Below are positions 7,988-17,300 of a stretch of DNA of 34,919 nucleotides, piece by piece. Position 1 is the stretch's first letter. The number at the start of each line of letters is the position of its first letter. This stretch comes from Paraburkholderia bannensis NBRC 103871 (GTDB lineage: Bacteria > Pseudomonadota > Gammaproteobacteria > Burkholderiales > Burkholderiaceae): contig NZ_BAYA01000053.1 in NCBI RefSeq assembly GCF_000685015.1, positions 1 through 34,919 on the forward strand, read 5' to 3'. The notes under the pieces were generated by a model that searched no databases, had not been told where the DNA came from, and saw nothing but the letters and a program-made list of their open reading frames with translations. The translations under genes were made by a program, and so were the position numbers.

Positions 7988-8842
7988 ATGGCAGACCAAG
8001 TTTTATCGTGGCTGACGTTGCACGACCCCGCATTGTTCTCGGGCCCGCACGGCATTCATACGCCTCAAGCACGGGATGCGCTGCAAATGGTCGCGGCGGC
8101 CAATGGCTCGACTGAAAAAGCGCCTTCTCAGGCGGCCCTGACGGGCGCGGGCGCGTCGGCCGCAATTGCAAAGGACAAGCAGGCGCAGGCGCTTCTCAAG
8201 GCAAAAGGGCCGAGCGATCCGGCCTTCCTCGATGTGTGGGGCTCGGATCTCGTCGGCGGTGCGATGACGCTCTCGGAAATGGCGCGAAATGCCGCGGGCT
8301 ATCAGCCGCAAACGCTGAGCAACGACTCGGCATCGGCTTCTGCGTATCAGGAATACCTGCGGCGCATCGGCAGCTGTCCGCTGTTCGTGCTGAAGATGTC
8401 GGACCGGCTCACCATTACGAAGAAGACCTCGGACTGGAACACGCTGATCGACTCGATCGCCGACACCTTCTCGGGCATTGCCAACGAAGACAAGAACTCG
8501 ATCGTATCCGGCCTGAAGCAGCTGGCGCAGGCCGCCTCCAGCACGATGGAGACGACCGAAACCGAAAACGTGTTCGTGCAAAACGCCGTGAACGTCGATG
8601 GCGTGATCAGCTTCTACCTTTACAACAGCACCGTGAGCTTCTACGAAAAACAGGGTAAGGGCTACGACACGAAACAGAGCTCCTACGATGTGACGCGTCT
8701 GCGCCTCGAATTCCAGAGCAATCTATGGCCGAAGTATGCGGCGTCCGTGGCGGCCAAATTCACGTCGAGCATCGATGACTGGCTCAACGGGAACGCAACC
8801 AGCACGGACGGCACCAAGCCGATTCCCGCACTCAACGGCTAG
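7988..8842 (+). CDS. Cys-bearing paralogue A of unknown function, ahead of the PKS
   Basis: The 284-residue protein has a strong ribosome site (GGAGAAGAG) before ATG 7988. There is no signal peptide or membrane helix; composition is Ala/Ser-rich and probably mostly helical. The only cysteine I find is C130, in SCPLF. It shares with the next gene CPLF, then DWN-LI/VI, then GL-x2-LAQAASST, ET-x-N-x-F-x-QN, YLY and a C-terminal WP-x-YA and SWL/DWL motif, so the two arose by duplication. I do not recognise the family with certainty. Size and a lone conserved cysteine bring to mind the Erwinia virulence factor Evf, whose conserved cysteine carries palmitate, but I have not aligned them and the cysteine position differs. 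Position as first gene of the PKS operon suggests a role with the polyketide. Confidence 0.85.
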   Translation: MADQVLSWLTLHDPALFSGPHGIHTPQARDALQMVAAANGSTEKAPSQAALTGAGASAAIAKDKQAQALLKAKGPSDPAFLDVWGSDLVGGAMTLSEMARNAAGYQPQTLSNDSASASAYQEYLRRIGSCPLFVLKMSDRLTITKKTSDWNTLIDSIADTFSGIANEDKNSIVSGLKQLAQAASSTMETTETENVFVQNAVNVDGVISFYLYNSTVSFYEKQGKGYDTKQSSYDVTRLRLEFQSNLWPKYAASVAAKFTSSIDDWLNGNATSTDGTKPIPALNG

Positions 8843-9036
8843 CCATCCGGTTCGACCGGCCGGGTGAGCGCACCGCAGGAACGCCCTTGTCCGGCTGGTT
8901 TGCATCGAGGCGCGCGGTAACGTGGGTCGCCGGGTTCTGTCGGTCTTCATGACGGAACCCGCGCGTACCGGCGAGGCCCGTGAAAGCGCCGCGACCGTGT
9001 GCGCCCCTTCCACGATCTTGTCGTCAAGGTGAACTG

Positions 9037-9936
9037 ATGGCCGATATTGACACCGGTATCGCTGCATTCCAGCAATGGGTCGTTCGCAACCGCCACCCTC
9101 GCGAAGCCGATCCTGCGCGCGCGATCGCTGGCGCAATCGCCGTGGCATCCCCCCAGTTGCTGGTCACGCAAGCGCACATCGAGCGCCTCGTCGCGGGTGC
9201 CAACGGGCAGCCCGTGGTGTCGAACGGCAAGCTGGTCGGCCCGAACGCGCGACAAGCACTGGCCGCGGATCTCGCGGTCTGCCACGCGCGCGCCGGCAGC
9301 GACAAGTCACTACAACAGGCCTCGCTGGCGGCGAGCCCTGCAACCGGCTGCGCCATGGTCATGAGCCTCGCGCAGCGCGCGTCGGGCTTCAATCCGTCGA
9401 GCCCCGCCGCCGCCGGAAACCTCAACGGCTTTCTCGCCTACGTCAGCCAGCTGTTGCAGTGCCCGCTGTTTTCCGCGGAACTCAAAGATGAGGTTGCGCC
9501 GAACATGTCGGGAGACTGGAACTCGGTGATCAACCAGATCGTCGGGTATTACGCAGGCATCGCGGATCAGGATACCCAGGACATTCGCGCAGGGCTGTGG
9601 TCGCTGGCGCAAGCCGCTTCGAGCACGCCCTCGACCAACGAGACGCAGAACCTCTTCACGCAGAACACGTTGAATGCGGGCACCGACTTGAGGGTGTACC
9701 TCTATCAGAGTTACATCGACATGAGAACCGACGTTGAACACGGTGGCAAACATTCGCCCGATACCGTGACCAACAACGCGTCGCTGCAGTTGTGGCGCAC
9801 GATTCTGCGATTCGACAGTCAGCGGTGGCCCGCCTATGCACCGCTTATCGCGAACGAGACCGACGCCTCGTTGCAGAGCTGGCTGAACGATACGACCACG
9901 CCGCAAGGCCCCGTTAAAGTCAACTGGAATATCTGA
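9037..9936 (+). CDS. Cys-bearing paralogue B of unknown function, coupled to the PKS
   Basis: The 299-residue protein starts at ATG 9037, preceded by AAGGTGA; the frame is open to 8980, but those 19 codons lack protein character. It is a paralogue of the preceding gene: the QCPLF cysteine (C142), GDWNSVINQI, GLWSLAQAASST, ETQNLFTQN and VYLYQS all match. It has two further cysteines (C82, C105) not shared with paralogue A, so only the CPLF cysteine is conserved. There is no signal peptide. Its TGA overlaps the ATG of the PKS by one base (TGATG), which means translational coupling and suggests a matched supply of this protein and the synthase. It could be an acyl acceptor, a chaperone or a toxin-like effector that becomes lipidated; the sequence does not decide. 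Confidence 0.85.
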   Translation: MADIDTGIAAFQQWVVRNRHPREADPARAIAGAIAVASPQLLVTQAHIERLVAGANGQPVVSNGKLVGPNARQALAADLAVCHARAGSDKSLQQASLAASPATGCAMVMSLAQRASGFNPSSPAAAGNLNGFLAYVSQLLQCPLFSAELKDEVAPNMSGDWNSVINQIVGYYAGIADQDTQDIRAGLWSLAQAASSTPSTNETQNLFTQNTLNAGTDLRVYLYQSYIDMRTDVEHGGKHSPDTVTNNASLQLWRTILRFDSQRWPAYAPLIANETDASLQSWLNDTTTPQGPVKVNWNI

Positions 9937-12900
9937 TGAACCGTCGCTTACCAGACTGGCGTAACGCCGGCGCATTGTCGCCAGATGAATCCGTTTCTGT
10001 GCGCGATGCACGCATCGCGATCATCGGCATGGGCTGCCGGTTCCCTGGACACGCTACGTCGCCTGAAGCGTACTGGCGGATGCTGCTGGAGGGCACGGGC
10101 GCAGTCACAGACGTGCCCGCGGAGCGCTGGAGCCTCGAACGTTTTTTCAATCCAGACCCGAACGTGCCAGGACGCGCCTATGTGCGACGCGCGGCGTTCC
10201 TGCAACAGCCGGTCGAAGGCTTCGATGCAGCGTTCTTTGGCATTTCCCCGCGCGAAGCGATGTTGCTTGACCCGCAGCAGCGCATCCTGCTCGAAGTCGC
10301 GGCCGAGGCGCTCGAAGACAGCGGCATTCCGGCCGAGCGCCTGCGCGGCTCGCCCACTGGCGTCTATGTCGGCGGCTTCATGCTCGACAACCAGACGCAC
10401 ATGCTCAACACCTACAACCGCGACACGATCACGACTCATACGGCGGTTGGCTCAACGATGGTGATGCTGTCGAACCGTCTTTCCTATACGTTCGACCTGC
10501 GTGGCCCCAGCATGTCGATCGACACCGCGTGTTCGTCGTCGCTCGTCGCACTGCACGTCGCGTGCAGCGCGCTGCTAGCCGGCGAATGCGAAATGGCGCT
10601 GTGCGGCGGCGTCAACATCATGTTGCGGCCCGAGTACATGGTGGCAATGTGCAAAGGCGGCTTTCTCGCGCCCGACGGCATCAGCAAGGCCTTCGATGCG
10701 AGCGGCGACGGCTACGGCCGCGGCGAAGGCGCCGGCATGCTGATCCTGAAGCCTTTGCACGCGGCGTTGCGAGACGGCGATCCGATCCGCGCGGTGATTG
10801 CGGGAACCGGCATCAATCAGGACGGACGCACCGAAGGCATCACCACCCCGAACACCGCGGCACAAAGCGCCCTGATCCGGCGGGTGCAGACCTCGGCCAG
10901 CGTGAGTCCCGATGCGATCCAGTACGTCGAAGCGCACGGCACCGGCACGCGTGCGGGAGATCTGGCCGAGAGCGTCTCGATTGGCGAGAGCATCGCGATA
11001 CGACGTAACGGTCGCGCGCCGCTGCTCATCGGTTCGGCAAAGACCCATATTGGCCACCTTGAAGCAGCGGCGGGCATGGCTGGCGTCATCAAGACCGTGC
11101 TTGCGCTTGAGCACCAGCTCATTCCGCCGAATCTGCACTTTCACACGCCGAACCCCGACATCGACTTCGATGGGCTGCGCCTGCGCGTCCCGGTCGCACC
11201 CGAAGCGTGGCCAGAGCATGATGGGCCGGCCGGCGCCGCGATCAATGGCTTCGGCTACGGCGGCACGAATGCGCACGCGATTCTGTTCGAGGCGCCACAG
11301 CGCGCCAGCCCCGCACTCGCCGAACGATGCCGCCCCGCCGTGTTTCCGCTATCGGGCGCAAGCGACGCCGCGCTCATCGCGCGGGCACGCCAGTTCGCCG
11401 ACCTGCTCGACGGCAATCCGGCATTGACGCTCAACGACATCGGCCACACCGTTGCGCGCCATCGCACCCATCACTCGCATCGAGTCGGCATCGTGGCAGA
11501 TTGCGCCAGCACGCTTGCTCATCAGTTGCGTCGGCTGGCCGCCCGTGACGCCGTGGATACGTTTGCCGTCAGCGGCCCTCAAATCACCCACGCGAAGCGC
11601 AAGGTCGCCTTCGTCTTCACCGGCATGGGCCCGCAGTTCTACGGCATGGGCGTCGGGTTGATCGAACGGGAGCCCATCGCGCGTGACCTGTTTGAACGTT
11701 GCGACGCGATCTGGCAACCACTCGCCGGCTGGTCGCTCGATGAACTGTTCACTCACGCAAGCGGCGAGCCCATGACGGCCCCTGAGCATGCGCAGGTCGG
11801 CAACCTCGTGTTGCAGTTGATGCTCGTCGAAGTCGCGCGCAGCTATGGCCTGCAACCCGACGCCGTGATCGGCCATAGCGTTGGCGAAATCGCGGCGGCC
11901 CATGCAAGCGGCGCCCTCAGTCTCGCCGATGCGCTGCTGCTGATCTACCATCGCAGCCGCATCATGCAGCGCACGGCAGGGCTCGGCAAAATGATGGCGG
12001 TCGATCTCGGGCCGCACGAGATCGCGCCGTTCCTCAAGTACGTCGAAGGGCGCGCAACGATTGCGGCCGTGAACAGCCCCACGTCGGTCACGGTCGCGGG
12101 CGACGCGGACGCCATCGTCACGCTCAATGAACTGTTGACGGTCGAACACATTTTCAGCCGCATTCTGAAGGTCGATGTCGCTTATCACAGCCATCACATC
12201 GATCCGTTCGAGTCCGAGTTCAATGCCTCGCTTGCGTCGCTCGTCGCCCATGCGCCGACCTTGCCAGCGTACTCGACGGTGAGCGGGCTGCTGCTTGACA
12301 CGGCGAGCCAGAACACCGCGTACTGGTGGCAAAACGCGCGCCAGTCGGTGCGTTTCGGCGACGCGCTCGCGACCATGATCGCCGATGGCTACGACACCTT
12401 TGTCGAAGTCGGACCGCATCCCGTTCTCGCGGGCGCGATCAGTGCATGCCTGCTGCACGCTGGCGTGGAAGGCGTCAGCATGCCAATGCAGCGGCGCGAT
12501 TTCGACAGCCGCAATACACTGCTCGCCTGCATCGCGCAACTCTATTGCCGCGGCGCGGGAATCGACTGGCGGGCTCACTACCCCAGCGGTTTGCGCGTGC
12601 CCCTGCCGAACTATCCGTGGGATCGCGACGTGCTGTGGTGCGAGACCGACATGTCGCGCGCCGACCGGCTCGGCAGCAACAAGGTGCATCCACTGCTCGC
12701 GCAACGCCCAGGCGAGCCGCACGCGGCATGGGACGGCGAACTCGCGGCGCATCGCTACCCGTATTTGCAGGACCACCAGGTCCTGGGCGAAGCGATTCTG
12801 CCCGCCGCGGCGTTCATCGAAATGGCGCTCGTTGCAAAGCGCTCAAAAGGCGAGCCCATCGCGATCGAGGCATTGACGATTCATCGTTCGTTGAGCATTG

Positions 12901-15900
12901 CGCAAACGCCGTTCGTGCGGCTGCAACTCGACGACGAGGGCACACGCTTCACGATTCATAGCCGCGCCTACGACGCGACATCGGCATGGTCGCCTGGCGC
13001 ATCAGGGCGCCTCTCGACGACGCCCGCGCCAGCGCGCAGCGCCTCGCTCGACCTCGCCGCGTTGACGCACCGTTGTTCGCAGCCGGTGGATCTCGAACAT
13101 TTCTATCGGCACTTTGCCGATCTCGGCCTGCAATATGGCCCGGCGTTTCGTTGCCTGCGAACGGTCGATACGAACGCCGCTCACGACGAAGCTCTCGCCA
13201 GAATCGAAATCCCCGCGCAACACGCGGCTGATGCGATCGATTACTACGTACATCCCGTGCTGCTCGACGGCGCGTTGCAGACCCTGCTTGCGCTGAAAGC
13301 CGCGGACTCGCCAACGGATCGCACGATCTACCTGCCGCTGGCAGTCGACCAGATCCGCTTTCAGCACAAGCTCAGCGCCTCGGCGACCTGCGTTGCGCGT
13401 CTGAAGCAGGCGAGCGGCGACGCTACCGGCGAAATTGCAGGCGATCTGATCCTCTACGATGCAGACGGCCAGGTGGCGGTTGAACTTTTCGGCGTGCGGG
13501 CGCGCGCTGTCAGCGTGGTGGCCCGTGCAGAATCGTCGCGCGACGCACTGCTGTACAAGACTGACTGGCGCAAGCAGACCGCCAGGGCGGGCAAGGAATT
13601 TCTCACCCAGCAGTGGCTCGTGTTCGCCGACGCCGATGGGATCGGAAACGAGTTGGCCGCCCGTGCGCGCGAGCGACGGATCACCTGCATCACGGTCACG
13701 CCTGGCGCAGGCTTTCGTCAGACCGGCGACGCCGCATTTGAAATCGCGCGGGAGTCGCGCGACGACATGGCGCGCCTGATGGCGGCGCTCGCCGACCGCA
13801 AGCTCGACGCGACGATCTATCTGTGGGGGCTTGACGCCACCGCGAGCGAGCCACGCGTCGCGACCGGCATCGTCGATACGATCGATCTGCTGCACGTTGC
13901 GCAGGAGTTCGAGCGCACTCGCCCGGCAGAAGATCTGACGCTCTGTATCGCGACGTTGCGCACGCAGAACGTCGTGCGCAACGCACATCCCGGCGCACCG
14001 GGCCAGCATGCGCTGCTCGGTCTGGGGCGCGTGTTGCCCCTGGAGCGGCCAGACTCGCGCGTACGCATGATCGACCTGAACAGCGCGCAGTTGCTGAGCG
14101 CGGCGGCGACGCTTCTCGACGAGCTTGTGAGCAGCAGCGACGAAACCGAAGTGGCGTTCCGCGACGGCGAACGTTACGTCGCGCGCATCGTACCGTGGCG
14201 TGAACCGCGGCGTGAGCCTGCCCGCTCCACCGCGGCCACCGGCTTTGCCATGCAGGCCACTGCACCGGGGCCGAACGCGCGTATCGTCTTTCACGAGGTC
14301 GAGCGTCGCGCGCCGCGCGACGGCGAGGTTGAAATCGCTTTGCTGGACTACGCGTTCGATGCATCGGATGCCGGCGAACTGGACGGCCGCGCAAGCGGCA
14401 CAGTCGTTGCGGTTGGCCCGAATGCCGGCGGACTGCGTACCGGCGACTCCGTCGCGGTTCTCGCGTCCCTGCCGTCTCTCGTCTCGCACGTCACCGTTGC
14501 TCATGCTTGCGCGAGCGCGTATCCATCGGCAATTCAGCTGCACCCTGCCGCGACCCTGCTCGACTGGGCGCTCGCGTGGCACGCGCTATTCGATATCGCG
14601 GAACTGCGGCCCGGCGAATCGGTGCTGATTCATCGCGCCGAAAGCGGCTTCGGATTCGCCGCAGTGCAACTGGCGCGCTGGAAAGGCGCGACGGTGTTTG
14701 CCAGCGCGGGAACCACGCAACAACGCGCGGTGCTGCGAGATTTCGGCATTGGGCCGGTTTCCGACGGTCGCTCACTGCGATTTGTCGATGACGTCAGCGC
14801 ATGGACGGCGGGCGCGGGAGTCGACGTGGTGTTGAACCGCGCGACGGGCGATTTGCGCGATCGATGCTTTAGCGTGCTCAAATCGCGTGGCCGGTTCGTC
14901 GACATCGCGAAGGCATCGCACGCGCGGCAGCGCGCAAGCGTGCCGCCAGACGTGTTCGAGCGCGGCTTCGTCTATCTGCCGCTCGATCTGGAACGTACGC
15001 GCCGCGAAAGCGTCGGGGCGCTGCGCACCGCACTCGATGCGCTGACACCGCTGCTTGAAGGCACGACCCTGAAGCCGCTGCCCACGTCGACGTTTCTTCT
15101 CTCGCATGTCGACGAAGCGTGGCAGGTACTGGCAAGAAACGAACACAGCGGCAACCTGAACGTCGATCTGCGCAATCAGGTCGTCGAACTCGAAACCAGC
15201 CTGCCGCGCCAACTCACGCATGCGCAAGGTACCTATATCGTCACTGGCGGTTTCAGCGGCCTCGGTCTTGAAACCGTCAAATGGCTTGAGAAGAACGGCG
15301 CGCGCCATATTGCCGTGTTCAGCCGCAGTGGCCCGCAAACGGAACAAGCCCAGTCTGTGCTCGCTTCGCTGCACCGCGCGCAGGTGCAGGTGTACAGCGA
15401 GCAGCTCGACATCGCAGATGCCGACGCCGTGCGGCAGGCCATTGCGAAAATCGGGCAAACCATGCCGCCGATACGGGGCGTGATCCATTCCGCCGGCGTT
15501 GCCGACGATGCAACCATTGCCTCGATGCACGCAGCCACACTCGAACGCGTGATGCAAACCAAGGCGGTCGGCGCGTGGAACCTGCATTGCGCGCTCGACC
15601 AGGCGCCGCTCGACTTCTTCGTCTGCTACTCGTCGGTGAGCGCGACGCTCGGGAACCCGGGCCAGCTCAACTACGCGGCGGCCAATGCCTTCCTGGACGG
15701 CCTGGTTCTGTACCGGCGCGGCCTGGGTCTGCCGGCCACGAGCATCGGCTGGGGCGTAATCGGGGATGTGGGGATGGTTGCGCGCGATGTGTCGCTCGCC
15801 GGGCACCTCGATCTCCTCGGCTTGCGTGGCATGGCGTCCGCGCAGGCGCTGGAGATTCTCGACAATGCGTTGCAGGAGCACTGGTGTCAGTTCGGTGCGT

Positions 15901-16286
15901 TCGATATCGACTGGCAACGTTGGCAGGAGCGGCTCGATGGATCACTGCCCCGGCGCTTGTCCGAGATGCTGTCGGTGTCGGTCGACAAGGCCCATCCCGC
16001 AGCGCAGTTCCGCCAGAGCGTGAGCGCGGCCTCGGCGCAGGAGCGCTGGCAGAAGGTTTATGCCGAAGTCGCGGAACGGATCTGCGGCGTACTCAAACTG
16101 CCCCCGAGCCGCGTCGATGCGCTCAGCAACCTGACCGATCTTGGCGTCGATTCGCTGATGGCCACCGAAATTTCGCTCGTACTCGAACGCTGCACCGGCT
16201 ACCGGTTCCGCGGGCTATTTCTCGTGCGCGGCCCGACCATCGCCGATTTGTCCACGCAGATCCTGGATGACATCCTGCAAGCATAG
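9936..16286 (+). CDS. Single-module reducing polyketide synthase (KS-AT-DH-ER-KR-ACP)
   Basis: This 2116-residue type I synthase carries, in order: KS (C199 in DTACSSS, H334, H374); AT (S648 in GHSVGE, H751 in VAYHSH); DH (H947 in H-x3-G-x4-P, D1111); a structural region; ER (about 1470-1720); KR (GGFSGLG at 1771-1777, S1899, Y1913, N1917); and ACP (S2073 in GVDSL, the phosphopantetheine site). There is no thioesterase or methyltransferase. Length and order equal those of mycobacterial Mas, which builds saturated chains iteratively. The AT motif VAYH has an aromatic residue where methylmalonyl-specific ATs (YASH) have Ser, so malonyl use is more likely. The ER glycine motif reads SGFG rather than GGVG, so NADPH binding there is uncertain. 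Release must depend on another protein. No phosphopantetheinyl transferase is in the window. Confidence 0.95.
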   Translation: MNRRLPDWRNAGALSPDESVSVRDARIAIIGMGCRFPGHATSPEAYWRMLLEGTGAVTDVPAERWSLERFFNPDPNVPGRAYVRRAAFLQQPVEGFDAAFFGISPREAMLLDPQQRILLEVAAEALEDSGIPAERLRGSPTGVYVGGFMLDNQTHMLNTYNRDTITTHTAVGSTMVMLSNRLSYTFDLRGPSMSIDTACSSSLVALHVACSALLAGECEMALCGGVNIMLRPEYMVAMCKGGFLAPDGISKAFDASGDGYGRGEGAGMLILKPLHAALRDGDPIRAVIAGTGINQDGRTEGITTPNTAAQSALIRRVQTSASVSPDAIQYVEAHGTGTRAGDLAESVSIGESIAIRRNGRAPLLIGSAKTHIGHLEAAAGMAGVIKTVLALEHQLIPPNLHFHTPNPDIDFDGLRLRVPVAPEAWPEHDGPAGAAINGFGYGGTNAHAILFEAPQRASPALAERCRPAVFPLSGASDAALIARARQFADLLDGNPALTLNDIGHTVARHRTHHSHRVGIVADCASTLAHQLRRLAARDAVDTFAVSGPQITHAKRKVAFVFTGMGPQFYGMGVGLIEREPIARDLFERCDAIWQPLAGWSLDELFTHASGEPMTAPEHAQVGNLVLQLMLVEVARSYGLQPDAVIGHSVGEIAAAHASGALSLADALLLIYHRSRIMQRTAGLGKMMAVDLGPHEIAPFLKYVEGRATIAAVNSPTSVTVAGDADAIVTLNELLTVEHIFSRILKVDVAYHSHHIDPFESEFNASLASLVAHAPTLPAYSTVSGLLLDTASQNTAYWWQNARQSVRFGDALATMIADGYDTFVEVGPHPVLAGAISACLLHAGVEGVSMPMQRRDFDSRNTLLACIAQLYCRGAGIDWRAHYPSGLRVPLPNYPWDRDVLWCETDMSRADRLGSNKVHPLLAQRPGEPHAAWDGELAAHRYPYLQDHQVLGEAILPAAAFIEMALVAKRSKGEPIAIEALTIHRSLSIAQTPFVRLQLDDEGTRFTIHSRAYDATSAWSPGASGRLSTTPAPARSASLDLAALTHRCSQPVDLEHFYRHFADLGLQYGPAFRCLRTVDTNAAHDEALARIEIPAQHAADAIDYYVHPVLLDGALQTLLALKAADSPTDRTIYLPLAVDQIRFQHKLSASATCVARLKQASGDATGEIAGDLILYDADGQVAVELFGVRARAVSVVARAESSRDALLYKTDWRKQTARAGKEFLTQQWLVFADADGIGNELAARARERRITCITVTPGAGFRQTGDAAFEIARESRDDMARLMAALADRKLDATIYLWGLDATASEPRVATGIVDTIDLLHVAQEFERTRPAEDLTLCIATLRTQNVVRNAHPGAPGQHALLGLGRVLPLERPDSRVRMIDLNSAQLLSAAATLLDELVSSSDETEVAFRDGERYVARIVPWREPRREPARSTAATGFAMQATAPGPNARIVFHEVERRAPRDGEVEIALLDYAFDASDAGELDGRASGTVVAVGPNAGGLRTGDSVAVLASLPSLVSHVTVAHACASAYPSAIQLHPAATLLDWALAWHALFDIAELRPGESVLIHRAESGFGFAAVQLARWKGATVFASAGTTQQRAVLRDFGIGPVSDGRSLRFVDDVSAWTAGAGVDVVLNRATGDLRDRCFSVLKSRGRFVDIAKASHARQRASVPPDVFERGFVYLPLDLERTRRESVGALRTALDALTPLLEGTTLKPLPTSTFLLSHVDEAWQVLARNEHSGNLNVDLRNQVVELETSLPRQLTHAQGTYIVTGGFSGLGLETVKWLEKNGARHIAVFSRSGPQTEQAQSVLASLHRAQVQVYSEQLDIADADAVRQAIAKIGQTMPPIRGVIHSAGVADDATIASMHAATLERVMQTKAVGAWNLHCALDQAPLDFFVCYSSVSATLGNPGQLNYAAANAFLDGLVLYRRGLGLPATSIGWGVIGDVGMVARDVSLAGHLDLLGLRGMASAQALEILDNALQEHWCQFGAFDIDWQRWQERLDGSLPRRLSEMLSVSVDKAHPAAQFRQSVSAASAQERWQKVYAEVAERICGVLKLPPSRVDALSNLTDLGVDSLMATEISLVLERCTGYRFRGLFLVRGPTIADLSTQILDDILQA

Positions 16287-16346
16287 GCTCGCGACTCGCG
16301 ACGGCGAAAGCGCGCGGCAGCCGTCGTCGCGAGCCCGGAGTGCCTT

Positions 16347-16793
16347 ATGGTGATTCACGAGCGTATGACCGCTGAGGTCGCGGGCGATTTCGTCGTCTTC
16401 ATGATCGGCATGCGCGTCAACCGGCCCTGGAAAATCCATCGCTGGCTGCCGCTGATGCGCGCGCTTCCGCGCATGCTGCGCGAACTGAAGGCGACGCCGG
16501 ACACGGGCCTGCTGTCCTCGGAAATGTGGCTTGGTCGCACCACGATTGCGGTGCAGTACTGGAGATCGCTCGAACAACTACGCGCTTACGCCGCGAACCC
16601 CGAAGCGGAACATTTGCCCGCGTGGCGTGCGTTCAACCGCTTGCTTCGCACGCGAGGTGATGTGGGTATCTGGCACGAAACCTATCTTGTGTCCGCTGGC
16701 TCGTTCGAGAACGTTTATGTGAACATGCCGCGATTCGGGTTGGGCAAGGCTGGAGAGTTGAATCCATCGCGCGACCGGCGTTTTCAGACTTAA
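16347..16793 (+). CDS. DUF4188-like (monooxygenase-fold) protein
   Basis: The 148-residue protein starts at ATG 16347, with GGAG at good spacing, 60 bases after the PKS stop and probably in its operon. It has the DUF4188 pattern: VVFMIGMRVNRPWKIHRWLP near the start, then MLRELKATPDTGLLSSEMWLGRTTIAVQYWRSLEQL, and a final IWHETYLVSAGSFENVYVNMP. The fold is a dimeric alpha-beta barrel like that of small haem or cofactor-free monooxygenases and of aldoxime dehydratase relatives. It may tailor the polyketide, but catalytic activity of this family is not established. It is cytoplasmic, with no signal peptide. Confidence 0.85.
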   Translation: MVIHERMTAEVAGDFVVFMIGMRVNRPWKIHRWLPLMRALPRMLRELKATPDTGLLSSEMWLGRTTIAVQYWRSLEQLRAYAANPEAEHLPAWRAFNRLLRTRGDVGIWHETYLVSAGSFENVYVNMPRFGLGKAGELNPSRDRRFQT

Positions 16794-17081
16794 GCGAGAT
16801 TTCGTCAGCAAGACATGTGACCATCGATTGAAGGGAAGCCTTCGCATCGCCAGATTCTGACGCCGCGTCTTCAAGCGCCGCACGACACGTCGCACGTGCG
16901 CCACGAGCTCGATGTGCACGTACAGCGAGCGCTGCATTACTGCAATTGCTGACGCGTAGTTTGCCGCGGATCGTCACCAACCCTGTCAGCCAGTTGTCTG
17001 GATCGCTGGTTCAGTGTTGCTGCTGATGAAGCCCAGAAGAACCTGCCAGATGGGGCTTAAAAAGACCATTCCACATTTCGC

Positions 17082-17098
17082 CCGATACGAACTATCGG
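17082..17098 (+). terminator. Weak hairpin with T-rich tail
   Basis: CCGATA and TATCGG form a 6-bp stem with a CGAAC loop, followed by CATTTTCCCC. It could end the PKS/DUF4188 transcript, though it lies almost 300 bases past the last stop codon. Confidence 0.35.
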
Positions 17099-17196
17099 CA
17101 TTTTCCCCCTCTGTGCTCGCCGTTCCAGCCGACAACTGTGCTGGATCGCGCCAACAGCGTCGCATTAATATCTTGCCGCCGTTGCCATAAAAAATA

Positions 17197-17224
17197 ACGC
17201 AGATTGAAACCTGCGTATTTTTTT
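17197..17224 (+). terminator. Rho-independent terminator or attenuator
   Basis: The stem ACGCAG/CTGCGT, with loop ATTGAAAC, is followed by ATTTTTTT and preceded by AAAAAATA, so it can work on both strands. It lies about 77 bases upstream of the receptor start, so it may stop read-through from the PKS operon or, if the receptor promoter lies farther upstream, attenuate the receptor message. Confidence 0.65.
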
Positions 17225-17300
17225 GAATCGCGTTATATCCACAAATATATTTCGATGCCAGTTCGCCGTCGGTGGCGCATTGGCATTCGCCGAATACACC

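Larger units (their letters stand above)
16794..17300. other. Intergenic region between the PKS operon and the TonB receptor
   Basis: About 500 bases without a convincing gene. Two hairpins are present toward the right end, annotated separately. Minus-strand frames at 16578-16980 overlap the DUF4188 gene and do not read as proteins. I looked for a Fur box before the receptor and did not find a good one. Confidence 0.4.

Noticed and set aside
7988..9936. Calling the two paralogues Evf-family virulence factors outright
   Set aside because: Size and a conserved cysteine are suggestive, but the cysteine is near residue 130-142 rather than about 209, and no alignment could be made here.
11349..14582. 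Long minus-strand frames inside the PKS (11349-12776 and 13002-14582)
   Set aside because: Antisense shadows of a GC-rich gene; the plus strand carries all PKS catalytic motifs in register.
16578..16980. Minus-strand frames beyond the DUF4188 gene, considered as a small regulator
   Set aside because: No helix-turn-helix or other pattern, no ribosome site, and overlap with a well-supported gene.
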